From a virus, in IMG/VR virus record IMGVR_UViG_3300025151_000302, positions 1-23,847 of that record: a stretch of DNA of 23,847 nucleotides, one strand, 5' to 3'. The translations under genes were made by a program, and so were the position numbers. The notes under the pieces are model-generated. The model searched no databases. It was not told where the DNA came from and worked only from the letters and a program-made list of their open reading frames with translations. This document shows, in pieces, positions 8,962-16,181 of this stretch (position 1 is the stretch's first letter; every line of letters begins with the position of its first letter).

Positions 8962-9503
8962 GTACTAATTGTCGCTCCTAATGCGACCACTTTCCATGCA
9001 GATCCATCGCTCACTGCGACTGTGGCTGCACCTGCGTTTCCATCTGTTACGTAGATCATTTGCCCGGCGGGAGATGCACTTGGCACACCAGCTACATCGT
9101 ATGATTTTAATGTCATTATTGTTCCACTAATCGTGCCACCTGTCAGAGCAACTGCATTGCTCGCTTGGGTGGCAACTGTGCCTAGTCCTAAGTTTGTGCG
9201 TGCAGTACCAGCGGTTGATACATCTGATAAATTATTGCTTGGTTGTAGGAATGCAGAGGTTGCTTGTGTGGCTGCTGTACCTAACCCAAGTGCAGTCCTT
9301 GCTGCCCCGGCACTTGTGCTTCCTGTGCCTCCATCTGCAATCGCAATGGGTGAGGATAGACCACTAATTGTGCCACCTGTGATGTTTACATTTCCTTCGT
9401 TGATGGTGACTGTTGGTTCACCTAGTTGGTTAAGTGATGCAGCCGTTACATCTACACCTGTTGCAAAAGTAAATCCACGTGTAACTGTTGCGGTGATTGC
9501 CAT
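8958..9503 (-). CDS. Tail-fibre-like repeat protein, 181 aa
   Basis: It carries two copies of the well-known phage fibre repeat: IADGGTGSTSAGAARTALGL with GTAATQ, and NNLSDVSTAGTARTNLGLGT with VATQ, separated by a short linker; a third related strand is GNVNITGGTISGL/ALTGGTISGTI. The C-terminus (PAGQMIYVTDGNAGAATVAV then SDGSAWKVVALG) is a short beta module common at the end of phage fibre proteins. Such repeats form trimeric beta rods that carry receptor-binding domains. At 181 residues it is short for a full fibre, so it may be a connector piece. Start ATG 9503 is fixed by AGGGAGG 8 bases upstream; the stop overlaps the next ATG (ATGA). Confidence 0.85.
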   Translation of the reverse strand: MAITATVTRGFTFATGVDVTAASLNQLGEPTVTINEGNVNITGGTISGLSSPIAIADGGTGSTSAGAARTALGLGTAATQATSAFLQPSNNLSDVSTAGTARTNLGLGTVATQASNAVALTGGTISGTIMTLKSYDVAGVPSASPAGQMIYVTDGNAGAATVAVSDGSAWKVVALGATIST

Positions 9504-11132
9504 CTATGCAACCTCCCTTCTTGCATTTGCCCCTACTCCAATTGCTTCAAGACTCACATGTCTAAAACTTGGTCTGCCTGCGAAGACATTAATCTCAACT
9601 TCTGCCCCATATCCACGGGTACGACCCGTACCAAAGCGGAAGAGTGCTTCTTCTGTGCCATCTGCTGTATGACTTAATACTGTGGTGCTTGCGTCTGGAT
9701 CGAGTGTATTGACCTTTATATTGAATGCATCTGCATTAACTGTGTTTACACCCAACTGTCCACGCTTCCAACTCTTCACGCTAATATCTCCAAAGGTGTA
9801 TGATCGTGTGACAAGCTTACCTGCAATGGCAGTTGTACCTGACTCGCTTGTACTACCTATCTTGCGACCACTATCATCAATGGAGTTTTCTTCCATTAAG
9901 TACCAACCTGTGTCGTTACATGCGAATAATCTACGTCTTGTTGGTGCAGATCCATGCGAGCAAATTACCCAGTCATCTACATGAAATGCTAGACTACCTG
10001 ACATTGCTGGGTAGGAGTCAACGCTAGTCCATGTCGATGTAAGTAAGTTAAATACGAAAATCTTGTTAGGTACTGTGCTAGACACTGTAGGTACTGCAAG
10101 GTAGTATTTATTATCATACACCACACCACACGCTTTGTCTGCTGCTGCGTAGTTAACCTCATCAAATTGGTCTTGTATAGGTCTTGTCATGGGTATGGTT
10201 TCACCACTTACTTTACTAATAGCTACTCCAAGTCCCTTGGCAGGGTCTGTACCAGGTGACAAGACGATGACCCCATTATCAGATAGGAAGAATGTTTGTG
10301 GGCCAGACTGTGCGATTGATTTTCGTGCCACACATCCATGCTGTCTTGTAATTTCGTAAGTGTTAGCTGCGGAGGTTGTCGCAATGTTATTAATCATGTG
10401 GATGCTGTTACGCATAAACACGATTAACTGATCTTCTTGGTAAGGATAAAAGCCTACAAGAAAATCTGCACTTCCTTTATTTATTCTAAATTGTGAGTCA
10501 GCAGCGTAGTAATTATCTGTGTCTAACAAGTCAGACATGATAATGGAATAGTTGCTATCTGTGGGTTGTGGGATGATTAAGCGATTGCGAAAGAACACAC
10601 CATAATCTGTGTTTGGACATTGTATGCGTCCAGCACCTGGGCTTGCATTTGCTTTAACTACAAAGTCATTGCTTACATCTCCATCCCATTCAAGTGGTGT
10701 TTTATTCTTACCACGAAACAAAATGAGTTTTTCTAATGCCTGCACGAAGCTCGCGCCATCTGCCGTGGCCACAACTTCACTGCCTGGATAATCAATATCA
10801 ATGCCTGAGTTATTTGCATCATTCCAAAGGATTACTTTATCCTTGGTTGCAACTACCACATATTCATTTCCTGTTGCCGGATCTGAATAGAGTGTGGATG
10901 CAAATACCATCTCATTCGTACCATTGTAGCTAAGTGTAACTGCACCTGCCAAAAAATCTATACCTTTGCGCACTTCTGCAAGATCACCAATCAAGCGCAT
11001 ATTCTCGCTTGTCTGTACAAAGCCCGGTTCTAAACTTGTTGCTTCTTGGTATGAATCAATGCCACGAAATCCACGATCTCCGTCTGTAAGAACTTGGTCA
11101 TCTAGTCTACCCGATGTACGATAACGTGCCAT
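9504..11132 (-). CDS. Beta-propeller-like tail tube/hub protein, 542 aa
   Basis: The protein is almost entirely beta with repeated blade-like units: FASTLYSDPATGNEYVVVAT, then DKVILWNDANNSGIDIDYPG, FVQALEKLILFRGKNKTPLE, QLIVFMRNSIHMI, and HGCVARKSIAQSG followed by FFLSDNGVIVLSPG. The last pattern (GC-A-KS ... FLSD-GV) is what I associate with propeller-type tubular tail B/stabilisation proteins of short-tailed phages (T7 gp12-like, P22 gp10-like in role). Size and position after the connector and small virion genes agree. The last codons contain the ribosome-binding site (AGGGAGG at 9518-9512) of the next gene. Tail placement is fairly sure; the exact ring is not. Confidence 0.72.
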   Translation of the reverse strand: MARYRTSGRLDDQVLTDGDRGFRGIDSYQEATSLEPGFVQTSENMRLIGDLAEVRKGIDFLAGAVTLSYNGTNEMVFASTLYSDPATGNEYVVVATKDKVILWNDANNSGIDIDYPGSEVVATADGASFVQALEKLILFRGKNKTPLEWDGDVSNDFVVKANASPGAGRIQCPNTDYGVFFRNRLIIPQPTDSNYSIIMSDLLDTDNYYAADSQFRINKGSADFLVGFYPYQEDQLIVFMRNSIHMINNIATTSAANTYEITRQHGCVARKSIAQSGPQTFFLSDNGVIVLSPGTDPAKGLGVAISKVSGETIPMTRPIQDQFDEVNYAAADKACGVVYDNKYYLAVPTVSSTVPNKIFVFNLLTSTWTSVDSYPAMSGSLAFHVDDWVICSHGSAPTRRRLFACNDTGWYLMEENSIDDSGRKIGSTSESGTTAIAGKLVTRSYTFGDISVKSWKRGQLGVNTVNADAFNIKVNTLDPDASTTVLSHTADGTEEALFRFGTGRTRGYGAEVEINVFAGRPSFRHVSLEAIGVGANARREVA

Positions 11133-11282
11133 TCACTTGTTCTTCATTTCTAGGTAGAGTTTTCTACCCATGTACACGATTGTGATTACACCTGCGATAC
11201 ATCCGAATAAATCATCCAAGTGTGCCAGACCAAAGGTGGCAACTGTACCACCCATACCAAGAATTGCAGTGCGGTCTATCAT
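11133..11282 (-). CDS. Small membrane protein, 49 aa (holin-like candidate)
   Basis: ATG at 11282 overlaps the upstream TAA (TAATG). The protein MIDRTAILGMGGTVATFGLA continues HLDDLFGCIAGVITIVYMG and ends in a charged tail (RKLYLEMKNK). It has a weak first hydrophobic stretch (5-20) and a good second one (25-40), compatible with a two-helix hairpin and cytoplasmic basic tail as in class II holins. The next gene's ATG follows its TGA without any gap. No endolysin gene is visible in the window, so a lysis role is by position and topology only. Confidence 0.7.
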   Translation of the reverse strand: MIDRTAILGMGGTVATFGLAHLDDLFGCIAGVITIVYMGRKLYLEMKNK

Positions 11283-11398
11283 TAGAACAACCAATCTAAT
11301 ATGATGATGCCAACAACAAGTCCTACAAATATGGTTAGCATTTTGCCTTTCTTCGACATGTCCAAGAACTTGTCTCTTAATAATTCAAGATTTCTCAT
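11282..11398 (-). CDS. Single-pass membrane microprotein, 38 aa (holin-like candidate)
   Basis: ATG at 11398 opens MRNLELLRDKFLDMSKKGKM followed by the membrane segment LTIFVGLVVGIIILDWLF and a TAA at 11284-11282. A charged amphipathic start and one C-terminal helix of 17-19 residues is the layout of very small holin or accessory lysis proteins. The stop shares bases with the next ATG (TAATG). Support comes from the hydrophobic pattern and tight junctions; function is inferred. Confidence 0.68.
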   Translation of the reverse strand: MRNLELLRDKFLDMSKKGKMLTIFVGLVVGIIILDWLF

Positions 11399-11846
11399 TA
11401 CGGGAGGGTGGTTTTACAGGGAATGGTGCGCGAGTGGCGTGTTTAATTGCTTCGGTTTGGGAGCATTGACGAGCAGTGCGCTTGGCAATAAATATGGGAA
11501 TGGCAAGATAACCACCAAGTAATACTGCTGCACCAATTAGGATGTTTTTGATTGTGCTGGTGAACTTCTCAAAGCCTGACTTATGTTCCTCCATACCTTG
11601 TGCAACCAAGGCAGATACATCTCCGTGACTTAATGCTTCAATGGTTTCTTCTGCCTCAATGAGTGCATCCTTGTTTTTGAGTGCCTCACCAGCTAGTACG
11701 CCAGCACCAGCAGATAGTCCACCAACTAACGGGCCACCAATCGATCCGGCTGCACCTCCAGCCAATCCTCCCATTAGAGGGTAAGTGGAGCGCAAACTGC
11801 ACGATGCCATGCACAACGCCAATAATAGTATGGCGGTGTAAATCAT
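11385..11846 (-). CDS. Glycine-zipper lipoprotein with C-terminal membrane segment, 153 aa
   Basis: The N-terminus is a lipoprotein signal peptide (MIYTAILLLALCMASC), with Cys16 as the likely lipidated residue. Residues 25-53 form a glycine-zipper stretch (GGLAGGAAGSIGGPLVGGLS), residues 55-95 are amphipathic and acidic, and 101-121 are a clear membrane helix (NILIGAAVLLGGYLAIPIFI) followed by a basic tail. A lipid anchor plus a membrane helix next to two tiny membrane proteins suggests a role at the cell envelope: spanin-like lysis, superinfection exclusion or DNA entry. None can be chosen from sequence. The gene overlaps the next ATG by 14 bases. Confidence 0.75.
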   Translation of the reverse strand: MIYTAILLLALCMASCSLRSTYPLMGGLAGGAAGSIGGPLVGGLSAGAGVLAGEALKNKDALIEAEETIEALSHGDVSALVAQGMEEHKSGFEKFTSTIKNILIGAAVLLGGYLAIPIFIAKRTARQCSQTEAIKHATRAPFPVKPPSRNEKS

Positions 11847-12076
11847 TCGCCAGGAGGATTGGGGTTAGACCACTCGTCAGTTGCTAAGATGGTCAGTATT
11901 TCAGAATGCGAGTATTGTGTTTTGCCTTCCAGAAATGAAGGTGTTGTGTCCCCGTTAAATTTAACAAAAGTCAAAGAACCATCAAGTGAGTATCGAAGTG
12001 TATTTCCTGAAATTTCTTGGACTTTCGAAAAATCTACTGAATCAACTTCATCCGAATTTATTATAACATATTTCAT
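11843..12076 (-). CDS. Small conserved phage protein, 77 aa
   Basis: Begins MKYVIINSDEVDSVDFSKVQ, with NTLRYSLDGSLTFVKFNGD in the middle and YSHSEILTILATDEW near the end. From memory, small proteins with this layout (a beta sandwich half and a final HxEILxIL-TDEW helix) are common beside fibre genes in marine phages, with no known function. It is joined to the LamG gene by TAATG and to the lipoprotein gene by an ATGA overlap, so the three are probably translated together. Cytoplasmic chaperone for the neighbouring lectin is one idea only. Confidence 0.78.
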   Translation of the reverse strand: MKYVIINSDEVDSVDFSKVQEISGNTLRYSLDGSLTFVKFNGDTTPSFLEGKTQYSHSEILTILATDEWSNPNPPGE

Positions 12077-12960
12077 TAGCTTATTGTTGTAGAGTAAGTT
12101 GAATTACTGCCTGTGATATTTGCGCCACTTCCTCCTGAACCACTAACTGTCGATGCGTTCACTACAGTTCCTATCACATCAGTATTAGCAGGAGTGCCAC
12201 CACCTGAATCAGTATCTCCCGAAGAGTCTCCCATTCTATACCAAGCAACCAAATTATTGGATGCACTATTTAAATTAACAGCATCGCTAGTCGAATAACT
12301 ATTGTAAATACTACCTACATCCGAAGCGGTTAAAACACTGTTCCAAATACCTAGCTCGTCAATATGGCCATTATAGTACTCTGAACCGCCATAAGTGGAG
12401 CGACCAAATAAATGCCCCCCATAAGATGAATATGTGTTTAAAGTAAAATCATCGACTGTTGAATCAAGCGCCCCATTTACATATACTTTTGCCACCACAT
12501 TTGCTCCACTCCCACTTACTGTTAGCACTCCGTGATACCATGTTGAATTGCTTAGAGTTTGTCCTGATGAATCATAACCACTTCCAAAAGCATTAAAGGT
12601 TAAATTATTATTAGCGTTAAAACCAAACGCTCTGTATTTACCACTAGATGCCTCACCCCAAGAAACTAAAGCGTCCCAACTAGCGACCCCACTGCCACGA
12701 TTAAACCAACACGCAATCGAAAAATTAGTTTGTAAACTTAATGAAGAATCATTTGCCGATAAACTATCATCTGTACCATCGAAAAAAGCTGACAGACTAT
12801 TACTAATTTCTGGGTATCGCGCTTCATCGCTTTCATAGGTGCGCCAATTTGAACCGTCATAAATAATATAATCATTGGTATTCGTTTCAAAGTAAGCGTC
12901 ACCTGCCGATGGTGAACTTGGGCGAGTCGATGATGTGATTGATGGTATTGTCGTTGGCAT
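12076..12960 (-). CDS. LamG/concanavalin-fold lectin-like virion protein, 294 aa
   Basis: Residues 55-225 form a LamG-type jelly roll: FSIACWFNRGSG, TWYHGVLTVSG, VAKVYVNGALDSTVDDF and the diagnostic YNGHIDELGIWNSVLTASDV, followed by NNLVAWYRMGD. Such domains bind sugars or proteins on cell surfaces, so receptor binding or capsid decoration are the main options. The N-terminus (PSSPSAGDAYFETNTNDYII then YDGSNWRTYE) is a short strand-rich module often seen at the start of phage fibre proteins; the tail is serine/glycine-rich. CG dinucleotides appear clearly denser here than in the long downstream genes, a possible sign of recent acquisition. The stop overlaps the next ATG (TAATG). Confidence 0.85.
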   Translation of the reverse strand: MPTTIPSITSSTRPSSPSAGDAYFETNTNDYIIYDGSNWRTYESDEARYPEISNSLSAFFDGTDDSLSANDSSLSLQTNFSIACWFNRGSGVASWDALVSWGEASSGKYRAFGFNANNNLTFNAFGSGYDSSGQTLSNSTWYHGVLTVSGSGANVVAKVYVNGALDSTVDDFTLNTYSSYGGHLFGRSTYGGSEYYNGHIDELGIWNSVLTASDVGSIYNSYSTSDAVNLNSASNNLVAWYRMGDSSGDTDSGGGTPANTDVIGTVVNASTVSGSGGSGANITGSNSTYSTTIS

Positions 12961-12963
12961 AAT

Positions 12964-13206
12964 TTAAGAGTCGTTGTTAAAAATTAACCAAGTGCCGTCA
13001 GTTTTATAGATATAAAAATCATAAGTGTCTGTTCCGAAAGCAATATTGACTTGGTTTGATGGGTTACTTGGTGAACTTGCTAAAATATTAGCTCCTGTAT
13101 TGCGTGTTGTAACATTGAATATAGGGACTGCATTTGGACTACCACTACTAGTCGCAGACTTACCTCCACCTAGTCCAAGACCAAGCGATATGGTCGAACT
13201 TCCCAT
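12964..13206 (-). CDS. Small serine/glycine-rich virion protein candidate, 80 aa
   Basis: Unrecognised. The first 22 residues are glycine-rich and flexible (MGSSTISLGLGLGGGKSAT), followed by a beta-rich second half (NQVNIAFGTDTYDFYIYKTD then GTWLIFNNDS). A flexible head plus a small beta domain fits a fibre-tip or fibre-attachment peptide, and it sits directly before the LamG protein, with only three bases between them. No clear ribosome-binding site, so translation probably depends on the upstream gene. Confidence 0.7.
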   Translation of the reverse strand: MGSSTISLGLGLGGGKSATSSGSPNAVPIFNVTTRNTGANILASSPSNPSNQVNIAFGTDTYDFYIYKTDGTWLIFNNDS

Positions 13207-13207
13207 C

Positions 13208-13462
13208 CTAGATATTGTAGGCTATTACAGCACCACTCGTTAAAGTAATGCTTGAAAAATTTCCGTAAAGTACAGTGCCAGCAGATAACGTGGTTGCATC
13301 TTGCCCGGTGCAAATATCATCCAGGTTGGTGATGTTACTCACTTGGGCTGCAAGCACTGTGTCTTCTGTTGCTTGGATCGCAAAGAACTTACCTGTGTGT
13401 GCAGCAGTATCATTAATGTAAATTCCACCATTTAGTCCTAAACCTCTGTATTCTGATGCCAT
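13208..13462 (-). CDS. Small virion (decoration/spike-like) protein, 84 aa
   Basis: MASEYRGLGLNGGIYINDTA opens a compact beta-rich protein with AGTVLYGNFSSITLTSGAVI near its end. From memory, proteins with this opening and a final ITLTSGAVIAY strand are frequent small structural proteins of marine phages; precise location in the virion is unknown. A good ribosome-binding site (AAAAGGAA at 13478-13471) lies inside the 3' end of the preceding gene. Two bases separate its TAG from the next ATG. Confidence 0.75.
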   Translation of the reverse strand: MASEYRGLGLNGGIYINDTAAHTGKFFAIQATEDTVLAAQVSNITNLDDICTGQDATTLSAGTVLYGNFSSITLTSGAVIAYNI

Positions 13463-13476
13463 AATATTTGTTCCTT

Positions 13477-14310
13477 TTATGCCGATGAAACGGCAGTTGT
13501 TCCGTACGTAATAAATTGTAATGGGGTTGTTTGCCCCTCTTGTCTTTCGAGTTTATCTAACTCGCTTTGTAAAATTGCTTCTGCTTGTTGATATAAAACT
13601 TGTGCTTTGTCACCCTGCCCGTCTGCTTGTAACCAATCCCCATACGCTCCAATCACCGCATATTCGCTGAATACATATGGGAAGTCACTTGCGCCACTTG
13701 CATACTCTGGGAATGGTGCGCGGTAATACACCCATACAGGTGCAGTAGAATTATGGTCTGGCAATATTGCTTCTCCATACTCGCTCGCACCTGTCACATA
13801 CACATTCTTGTATGCTATATCACTTGCATTGCCATCGAGCGGATCATGGTCAGTGACTCGAAATATCTCGCTTATGGTTGTGCCAAAGTCCAGGTAGCTT
13901 AACATGCTTGCAGTGGCAGTTGCTCCACTTCCACTACCACCACTTATTGCAACTGTGGGTGTGCCTGTATATCCTGTGCCATTGTTGGTAACTGCAATTC
14001 CATTTACTTCTCCATCTGCATTGATAGTTGCAGTTGCTGCTGCACTTGAACCTCCTCCACCACTAAATGCAACAGATGGTGCAGATGTATAGCTCGCTCC
14101 TCCACTAGCTACTTGTACGCTTCGTACACGCACATCTGGTATGACTTGTGTTATACGTGATACAAATGGCCATGCAGTGCGATCCCAGGCTAACTTGCCA
14201 AAGCGATTAAAGCTTCGTACAGCTGCGGTTGTCTCAGCAGTAAGGAAAGAATCCACGCCAACCATACTTACTAGGTTGGTCAACATGGTGCTTACTGCTG
14301 CTCTTCTCAT
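13477..14310 (-). CDS. Head-tail connector/tail tubular A-like protein with inserted beta repeats, 277 aa
   Basis: The outer parts resemble the gp11-like tubular tail or adaptor proteins of short-tailed phages: a helical start (AVSTMLTNLVSMVGVDSFLT, VRSFNRFGKLAWDRTAWPF), a middle beta part (EIFRVTDHDPL, APVWVYYRAPFPEYA) and a helical C-terminal bundle (YAVIGAYGDWLQADGQGDKA then LQSELDKLERQEG). Between residues about 64 and 135 sit two repeats of the type G.(S/G)YT..P.V..SGG.GS.A.ATA, a glycine/alanine-rich beta unit more usual in fibre and surface proteins. Placement just after the head genes supports a neck role. The start overlaps the preceding stop (ATGA), and the connector call is by layout and order rather than by a signature motif. 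Confidence 0.68.
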   Translation of the reverse strand: MRRAAVSTMLTNLVSMVGVDSFLTAETTAAVRSFNRFGKLAWDRTAWPFVSRITQVIPDVRVRSVQVASGGASYTSAPSVAFSGGGGSSAAATATINADGEVNGIAVTNNGTGYTGTPTVAISGGSGSGATATASMLSYLDFGTTISEIFRVTDHDPLDGNASDIAYKNVYVTGASEYGEAILPDHNSTAPVWVYYRAPFPEYASGASDFPYVFSEYAVIGAYGDWLQADGQGDKAQVLYQQAEAILQSELDKLERQEGQTTPLQFITYGTTAVSSA

Positions 14311-14663
14311 GCGAAGCTTGGTTTATTAAAGCCTCCTTGTACGAAGGTCTTTTTGGAAAATGATTTTGCTTTTAAATGTGGGTTGTCACGAAAGAACTCA
14401 TTCGTGAACGCTTTGTCTCCCCAACATCCTTGCTTGTCTTGATGCCAGCGAAAATATTCACGGGCAGGTATTGTGCCTTTTAACTGACCTAGTCCTTCGA
14501 CTTGTCCACCTTGACCATTCTCTTTACCACACTCTAACTCACGCTTTTTTGCCTCGTACTTTTCGAGGTCAACTTCGTAACGCAAGTGCTTGTCTAAGTT
14601 CTTCATAAACTGAGAACCATTACCTTGAGATGGTTGCCACTTTGGTATGAATATTTCTGCCAT
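14307..14663 (-). CDS. Small conserved-looking protein, 118 aa
   Basis: The frame is open to 14714, but that extension would start with TTG and run through the terminator hairpin; ATG 14663 (MAEIFIPKWQPSQGNGSQF) is the likely start although no ribosome-binding site is evident. The N-terminal third is helical (NLDKHLRYEVDLEKYEAKKRE) and the C-terminal half has REYFRWHQDKQGCWGDKAF then EFFRDNPHLKAKSF. I have no firm family. From position between capsid and connector genes a head-completion or tail-attachment role is possible. Its TGA overlaps the next ATG (ATGA at 14307-14310). Confidence 0.72.
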   Translation of the reverse strand: MAEIFIPKWQPSQGNGSQFMKNLDKHLRYEVDLEKYEAKKRELECGKENGQGGQVEGLGQLKGTIPAREYFRWHQDKQGCWGDKAFTNEFFRDNPHLKAKSFSKKTFVQGGFNKPSFA

Positions 14664-14682
14664 AATAAATTGATGTGGAAAA

Positions 14683-14711
14683 GGGAGTAGCCCGCTATGC
14701 AGACTACTCCC
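14683..14711 (-). terminator. Terminator/attenuator-like hairpin after the head genes
   Basis: GGGAGTAG (14683-14690) pairs perfectly with CTACTCCC (14704-14711) across a 13-base loop, and TTTT follows on the minus-strand transcript. It lies between the decoration gene stop and the real ATG (14663) of the next gene. With only an 8-base stem and a short U-run it probably reduces rather than blocks read-through, giving more head than tail mRNA. Confidence 0.7.
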
Positions 14712-14727
14712 CAAATCCTAATTGCAA

Positions 14728-15156
14728 TTAAGCAAATTGACCTAAGTCAACGATACGTAATCCGATAACAATTTCTCCAGCAGTTGCGGATGCAATCGCT
14801 GCGTCTGTTACTTCCAAGATAATGGAAGTTGCGGTGTTTGTTCCACCAACGGGTTGTGACTGACCACCTGTGAATGCATCTCCTGTATTAAATACAGGTG
14901 CAGACATTGCGTCCACATCCAAGGCATCAATGAACTCATCTGGATCACCTGTTGATGTTCCTACGTCAATGACGAGGGAGGTTGTACCTGCAAACGCTTC
15001 AGCTTCGTATACACCTGCTAACTCAACTGCACCACCTGCTGGTATAGTTGCGATGGTTAATTGACCACCATTGCCGATTGTTTGTAAGTCTTCGTAGGTA
15101 GCGGTGTATACATGTGTAAAACCTCTACCTGCTTCATTATTTGATAATTCTGGCAT
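14728..15156 (-). CDS. Probable head decoration/minor capsid protein, 142 aa
   Basis: The chain is almost all beta-type and low in charge, with alternating hydrophobic strands (GQLTIATIPAGGAVELAGVY, TSLVIDVGTSTGDPDEFIDA, AGEIVIGLRIVDLGQF). Its place right after the major capsid gene and the good ribosome-binding site (AAGGAG at 15171-15166) point to an abundant virion protein; from memory similar beta proteins with a VG...GDPDxFI element follow capsid genes in many marine phages. A decoration (cement) protein is the best guess; a neck protein is possible. A terminator-like hairpin follows the gene. Confidence 0.72.
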   Translation of the reverse strand: MPELSNNEAGRGFTHVYTATYEDLQTIGNGGQLTIATIPAGGAVELAGVYEAEAFAGTTSLVIDVGTSTGDPDEFIDALDVDAMSAPVFNTGDAFTGGQSQPVGGTNTATSIILEVTDAAIASATAGEIVIGLRIVDLGQFA

Positions 15157-15185
15157 ATCTTAAATCTCCTTTATGTTAAGTGTTA

Positions 15186-16151
15186 TTAGTTAAAGTAACC
15201 GTGGGCAACAGGTGACAAACATGCCAATCCAGCTACTACGTCTACAAAACCTCTGCGGCCGCCACCTTGATTCTCAAGCTCAGTTACAGACTCAGCTTTT
15301 AAGGACATCATGGAAACATACTCAGGATCAATTAAGAGACCTGCATCTGCGTCAACTGTGTCACTTCCGCTTGTTCTATTGATAAACAAAGAAGGAACAA
15401 TTGAAACTTGTCCAAAATCACCGTCATAAACATTGACTGATAAGGTTATTTTCTTGCTCTCAGCATCTTGATTAACTTGATAGGTATTACGAGTTGAAGA
15501 AGACACTCTTGAGAAGTCAGAGATTTGCTGCTTCAATGCTGGGCCTGCAAGTAAGGTCAACTGTCCACCAGGCATTCCGTTTGCTTCGTAGAGTTCTTGA
15601 AGAACGCTATTGAAGGTTGTTTCGGTCTGCGTGGCAGTTGTGTCATTAGCAACATTCTGTGCGAATGTAGGAACGTCAGAAGGTTGTCCACCTACTCCAA
15701 GCCACTTTAACATGCCTCGTGTTTTGTAAGGTGCGCCTGCTCCAGCGTCTGCTTGACGATCTTGTGCAGAACAAAATGCACTTTCAATTGAACGTTTTAC
15801 GTTGCGTACTGCTTTGCTTTCTGCGTTTGCAAATTCTGATGCGACACCTGCTGTGTCAACCATCTCTTGGATGTCAGACACCATGAAGGTATCACGGAAC
15901 TTTTGAATGTAATTTCCAATTCTTGCCCGGTCAGCAGATTGATTCTTGAAGTTTGTAACATCTTCGCCTTCAGAAACTCCACCAAACTCAGGTGAATTTA
16001 ATTTATCAACTTGGTATTCAAAGAATGTACCTGTTGCTTTACCCTTTTTCATCAATGAAACAAAGGGCGTTGCCTCTGGTTCTAACGTTGAAATTATTGA
16101 CGTCAAGTTTTCTTTGTTGCCACTTGTATTGTACGACGTTGCTTTAGCCAT
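15186..16151 (-). CDS. Major capsid protein, SU10/DUF5309-like HK97 fold
   Basis: This 321-residue protein would build the icosahedral shell. The N-terminus TSYNTSGNKENLTSIISTLEP with TPFVSLMKKGKATGTFFEYQ is the hallmark opening of the DUF5309/SU10 capsid family, followed by RIGNYIQKFRDTFMVSDIQE and the helical SKAVRNVKRSIESAFCSAQD segment corresponding to the HK97 spine helix. The family call is from motif memory. The start is secured by a strong ribosome-binding site, AGGAGG at 16165-16160, 8 bases before ATG; it is the best in the window, as expected for the most abundant virion protein. There is no N-terminal delta domain of HK97 type, consistent with a separate scaffold gene upstream. 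Confidence 0.95.
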   Translation of the reverse strand: MAKATSYNTSGNKENLTSIISTLEPEATPFVSLMKKGKATGTFFEYQVDKLNSPEFGGVSEGEDVTNFKNQSADRARIGNYIQKFRDTFMVSDIQEMVDTAGVASEFANAESKAVRNVKRSIESAFCSAQDRQADAGAGAPYKTRGMLKWLGVGGQPSDVPTFAQNVANDTTATQTETTFNSVLQELYEANGMPGGQLTLLAGPALKQQISDFSRVSSSTRNTYQVNQDAESKKITLSVNVYDGDFGQVSIVPSLFINRTSGSDTVDADAGLLIDPEYVSMMSLKAESVTELENQGGGRRGFVDVVAGLACLSPVAHGYFN

Positions 16152-16181
16152 ATCTATATCCTCCTATTTTGTTTTAAATTA

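Noticed and set aside
14664-14714. N-terminal extension of the 118-residue protein
   Set aside because: It would start with TTG and cross the terminator-like hairpin; MAEIFIPKW at 14663 is a natural start.
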